Under the pieces are notes generated by a model. The model worked only from the letters and a program-made list of their open reading frames with translations, was not told the origin of the DNA and searched no databases. Position numbers and translations under genes: made by a program. From NCBI RefSeq assembly GCF_011386835.1, contig NC_088800.1:80788981-80852980 (forward strand): a stretch of DNA of 64,000 nucleotides, given 5' to 3'. Each line of letters opens with the position of its first letter. Within the stretch, counting starts at the first letter, position 1. Positions 60,601-64,000 of this stretch are shown here, in pieces. The stretch is from Chrysemys picta bellii (Eukaryota > Chordata > Testudines > Emydidae).

Positions 60601-62932
60601 TTGAGAGCCCCAGTCAGAACATGCTCTGTAATTTACCATTAACGATCAGCTCCCTGTCGGATAGGCACAGGAATCAAAGTGGGGCAGGATGCCTGTTTTG
60701 GGGGGCCCAATCCAAGGATGTTGTGAAAATGCTTATCTTTACAGCAAATGCTTCTTGGTTCCCTGGACATCAACAGAGATGGGTCAGGACCAGACCATCT
60801 GCCCCCGTCCAAATCCAGAGATGTTGGGTTGTCTCATTTCTAGTCACCAGTGTTGGGTGGGTGGATGGGTGTATAACATATTGTGTGTAACCTGCGGGGC
60901 ATCTACTGGATACAGCTGCCATACATGGAGAGACTGAGTGGGCGAAACATCCTCCTTTACTCATTCCTACTGAAATGAGGAAACATGACAGGTGGTGGCC
61001 ATCTGGGTCAGTCTGACACATCCCAGGGAGCGCTAAGGAGCGAGTTCAGAATCTGGAAGGTTTTAGCTGCCTGAAAAATACAGCATGAGCCTGATCCCAA
61101 GCCGGTGGTGGAAACATATGGAGGGACTTGCCTCAGGGCCTAGCCGCTCAGCAAGGCACCAGAGAGTCTGTCGCACACGATGAGAAATGGGATTTACTTG
61201 CAAAACTAAAGGGTAGAAGTTCAGCTCTGGGGTGAGTTGGTGGTTGTTCCGCTCCCGGGCTGACAGGGCACTGAGCATTAGCCCTTGTGTTGATTTGACT
61301 GAATTGGAGGAAGAGCAAGAGGACAGGGGAGCTCTCCTTCAGGGTGTCCTGGTCAATGGACCCCCATCTTGGCAGTTATCAAACAGTTATTCTCCAAAGG
61401 CTGGTGGGTCTCAGTCCCGCTGGTCAAGTGTCCACATCACAGAAGCCGCTAGCACTACTGACACTTAACCGCTCCCTTGTTAGCAGGCGCCGAGGCTTGA
61501 GTGGCCCCCGGGGACCGAACTCCCTTCACCCATCGTGTCGGTAGCCAAGATTGAGGTGGCAGCGTGGAGGACGGATGCATTAGTGCTGTGGCTAGATATC
61601 CGATCCCAGCCATCACGGCTCTCAGTGCAGCGCTCAATTCACTTTAAAGAGAAAATTAAATTTGAGCGAGAGCTTTTTGCTCTTCAGGCTCAGCATCCCT
61701 AATTAAATAGAACAAGTAATGAGATTAAAACGAGGTTAGTCAGTTCGCAGGGGAGCAGAGATACCGGCGCAGAGATAGTGGAATTGAGGGCACGGAGCCG
61801 AGGGCTGATTAACCCGTTTTAGCTTTGAGCAGTATGTTCCTGGGCATTACCAGCTCTTGGTTATAACCAGCTGGTTCCAGGTCCCTGTCCTGAGGGCCAG
61901 ATGCTGCTCTCGCACCAGGGTAAGGAGTATCCCCTGAAGGCAGTAGTACTGCAGGGGCGTAAAATAAGTGGGGAAGCCAGGATCAGGCTCCATGGGTCTG
62001 ATTCTTATCTCCCATACGCTGGTGTCGGTCACTGTAGTAAATGGAGTGGCACTGCAGGAGGTGAGATCAGAATGCTTCAAGTCAAAGCCAGCTAGCCAAG
62101 CAATGAGGCCCCACTGTAGGGCCCATGGGCGTAGGCAGGTGTCTTGCCTTGGTTATGTTGGGATTTGTCAGTTTCATGTTTTGGGGCTGTGAGAAATGAT
62201 ATAAAAGGGATGCGAAAACAAATGTATGGAAAGAGACTGTGTCTGTTGATGAATGGGTGCATGTACCTGTGGCCGTGCGGCAGACGACTGGACACAATAA
62301 ACAGATAAACCTGGATCTTGTTGTGTATCAACCACCTTACGCTATGGGATGTAGAGGGGACAGGAGTGCAAAGGCACCTCTAGGATGCTCAAGTCCAGCC
62401 CTTCCCAAGGAGCAGGAAAGACTAACCCTGTCCTTTCCATGGGCCAAATCCTTTTTAGTGCGTGGGAGAGATGAGGGGAGAGATGTGGAGCAAAAGGGAC
62501 AAGCCCCTCTTGTCATACATGGACCTGAACCTCTTGGGGCAACTTGAACCCTGCTGTAAGCAGGTGCAGCGCCCATTGTCCTTTGTGGCAGTTGTGCCTG
62601 CTTTTGCTGGAACCCGATCTGCCCCACAGCTCAGAGTGCTATGCTATCCCATCGGCCCCAGCCTCTGCCAGCCACAAGAAACCTGCGGTGCTCATGAGTT
62701 TCACAGGGTCAGATCCTGAGCTGCTGTAAGTTGGATGTCAGCGCATTTACAACAGCTGAGGAGCTGGCTTAGGCAAGCCTGTTCTGCAGAGTGCGTGCAA
62801 ATAAAGGTTTCCAGGAATCCTTAATAGTTCTTAATCCTTCCTCCCAAGCCTTCCCTGCTACCTCCTTCAAGGTGGACAACACCACCATCCCTGCCTGTCA
62901 CTCAGGGGTGTAACCTGAGCATCACCTTCAGC

Positions 62933-63152
62933 TAGGTGACCAGATGGGCTGAAGAAAATATCGGGACACATTGGGAATGGGGGGGGCGGGAGGGGACTCC
63001 TGCCGGCGGAGTAAAAAGAAAGAAAAAAAAAAAAAAACAGGAGTGCAAAATAATGGGACAAATTGCGTCTTGACCAGACATTGGTCGGGATGCAGGACAA
63101 ACGCCTAAATATCGGGACAGTCCCAATTTTATCTTGACATCTGGTCACCCTA
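62933..63152. mobile_element. hAT-type MITE with exact 8-bp TSD
   Basis: Ends are TAGGTGACCAGATG and CATCTGGTCACCCTA, flanked by CCTTCAGC on both sides (62925-62932, 63153-63160). The interior repeats ATCGGGACA and contains an A-rich run. Confidence 0.88.
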
Positions 63153-63228
63153 CCTTCAGCTCAGACCTCTCTCTAGGTCCTCACTTTCAGGTTGTCTAAA
63201 CCTTGGCAGGTTTTTCTGCATTACATTT

Positions 63229-63612
63229 CTCAGACCTTGTCTACACTTGCAGCGGCATGTAGGGGACATGTGGCTACACGCTGCAGTAAAACGCAGGCTG
63301 CTTCCACACTTGTAACTACAGCGTAGCTACCCCCGGCGGTGAAAGACTCTGGCAGGGGGAGGCGGTGGGGAAAGGCTCTGGCAGCAGGGAGACAGTAGGA
63401 CATTACACTGCTAAAAATAGCAGTGTGGACATGGGAGGCATGGCTTGGGTGTGTAGAGAGCTGTAGGGCATATACTCTAGCAGGGCTCAGGCATGTAGGG
63501 CACTCGACTCACCTAAGCTGTGTCTCACCATCTAAACTGCTCTTTTTACCGTGCTAGCTGGGTGTGCAGCGTCTGTACTCTACATGCCGGCGTAAGTGTA
63601 GATGTACCTTAA
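63229..63612. mobile_element. MITE with TCTACACT terminal repeats
   Basis: The left end CAGACCTTGTCTACACTTGC pairs with the right end GTAAGTGTAGATGTACCTTA; the centre has TACACTGCTAAAAATAGCAG symmetry. Confidence 0.75.
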
Positions 63613-64000
63613 GATACGGTCTTTTCTATCCATCCAGACAGCCAGAAGAAACGTCTCAGCCACTGCAACACCATCTCTCTGACCTTGACAAATGCCACCT
63701 TGCCCTGCTTGTATCCATTCAGAATAGTGGTGCAGGGACCATTCTCCTACCCTGCCACTTTGACCAGGTCACCCCCTCTCTTTGCAGCCCTCCACTACCG
63801 CCCCCTTCTGCATCGCATCAAACATAAGCCGCTTGTCTGGACTTTCAAGGCCCGTCGCTGCCCTACCTACCATCTTCCATTGACTGCTGAGAGGTTGATT
63901 CCCAACTCGGCTCAACCCAGGCCAGCCTTTAGCGGCCACTCAGTCCGTTTTCAAACAAGCATCTTCATGCTTTCTCCCCTGCTGCCCTCTGGCGTGGGAG

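Larger units (their letters stand above)
58861..64000. other. Intergenic region downstream of NT5M
   Basis: No coding exon recognised; in human the next gene is MED9, not found here. It contains a MIR (60365-60600), a hAT element (62933-63152) and a MITE (63229-63612). The remainder shows nothing that I can support. Confidence 0.65.

Noticed and set aside
58861..64000. MED9 or another gene expected next to NT5M
   Set aside because: I searched the frames for MED9-like sequence and saw none; it is probably beyond the right edge.

Overview
This is a vertebrate nuclear genome window with three split genes, CpG-island promoters and many decayed transposons. It is almost certainly from a reptile and most likely a cryptodiran turtle. 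The strongest pointer is a tRNA-derived SINE joined to a CR1-type 3' tail (12690-12860). CR1 LINEs, MIR-type SINEs, hAT, Tigger-type and other MITEs, and repeats I take to be Penelope-like, fit the same picture. The species is inferred from repeat families only; a crocodilian is the main alternative.

Layout, left to right. (1) 1-16320: FLCN (folliculin) on the minus strand. All 11 coding exons are present and join without interruption into 580 codons; the 3'UTR runs off the left edge and the CpG-island promoter lies near 15950-16320. (2) 16320-23225: an intergenic stretch of repeats, including a GC-rich fold-back element. (3) 23226-37200: COPS3 (COP9 signalosome subunit 3) on the minus strand. 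All 12 coding exons give 423 codons, and the promoter carries RFX X-box, ETS/CRE, CCAAT and TCGCGAGA-type motifs. (4) 37250-46900: an intergenic block holding a 2.6-kb minisatellite with higher-order structure directly upstream of COPS3, a degenerate Ty3/gypsy LTR element carrying a nested hAT copy, and a nested pair of probable Penelope-like insertions forming a near-perfect palindrome. (5) 46900-58860: NT5M (mitochondrial 5'(3')-deoxyribonucleotidase) on the plus strand, with five coding exons and 238 codons. (6) 58860-64000: downstream intergenic DNA with MIR and hAT elements and no gene that I can recognise.

FLCN-COPS3-NT5M is the same order and relative orientation as on human 17p11.2, so the gene content is conserved synteny and not an operon-like system. 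FLCN is a lysosomal/nutrient-sensing GAP, COPS3 a scaffold subunit of the cullin deneddylase, and NT5M a mitochondrial nucleotide-pool enzyme. No functional link among the three is implied by adjacency. All coding exons were placed by recognising the protein, checking splice dinucleotides and checking that phases close. One FLCN intron uses a GC donor. I see no novel gene system; the unusual content is in the repeats and regulatory DNA.
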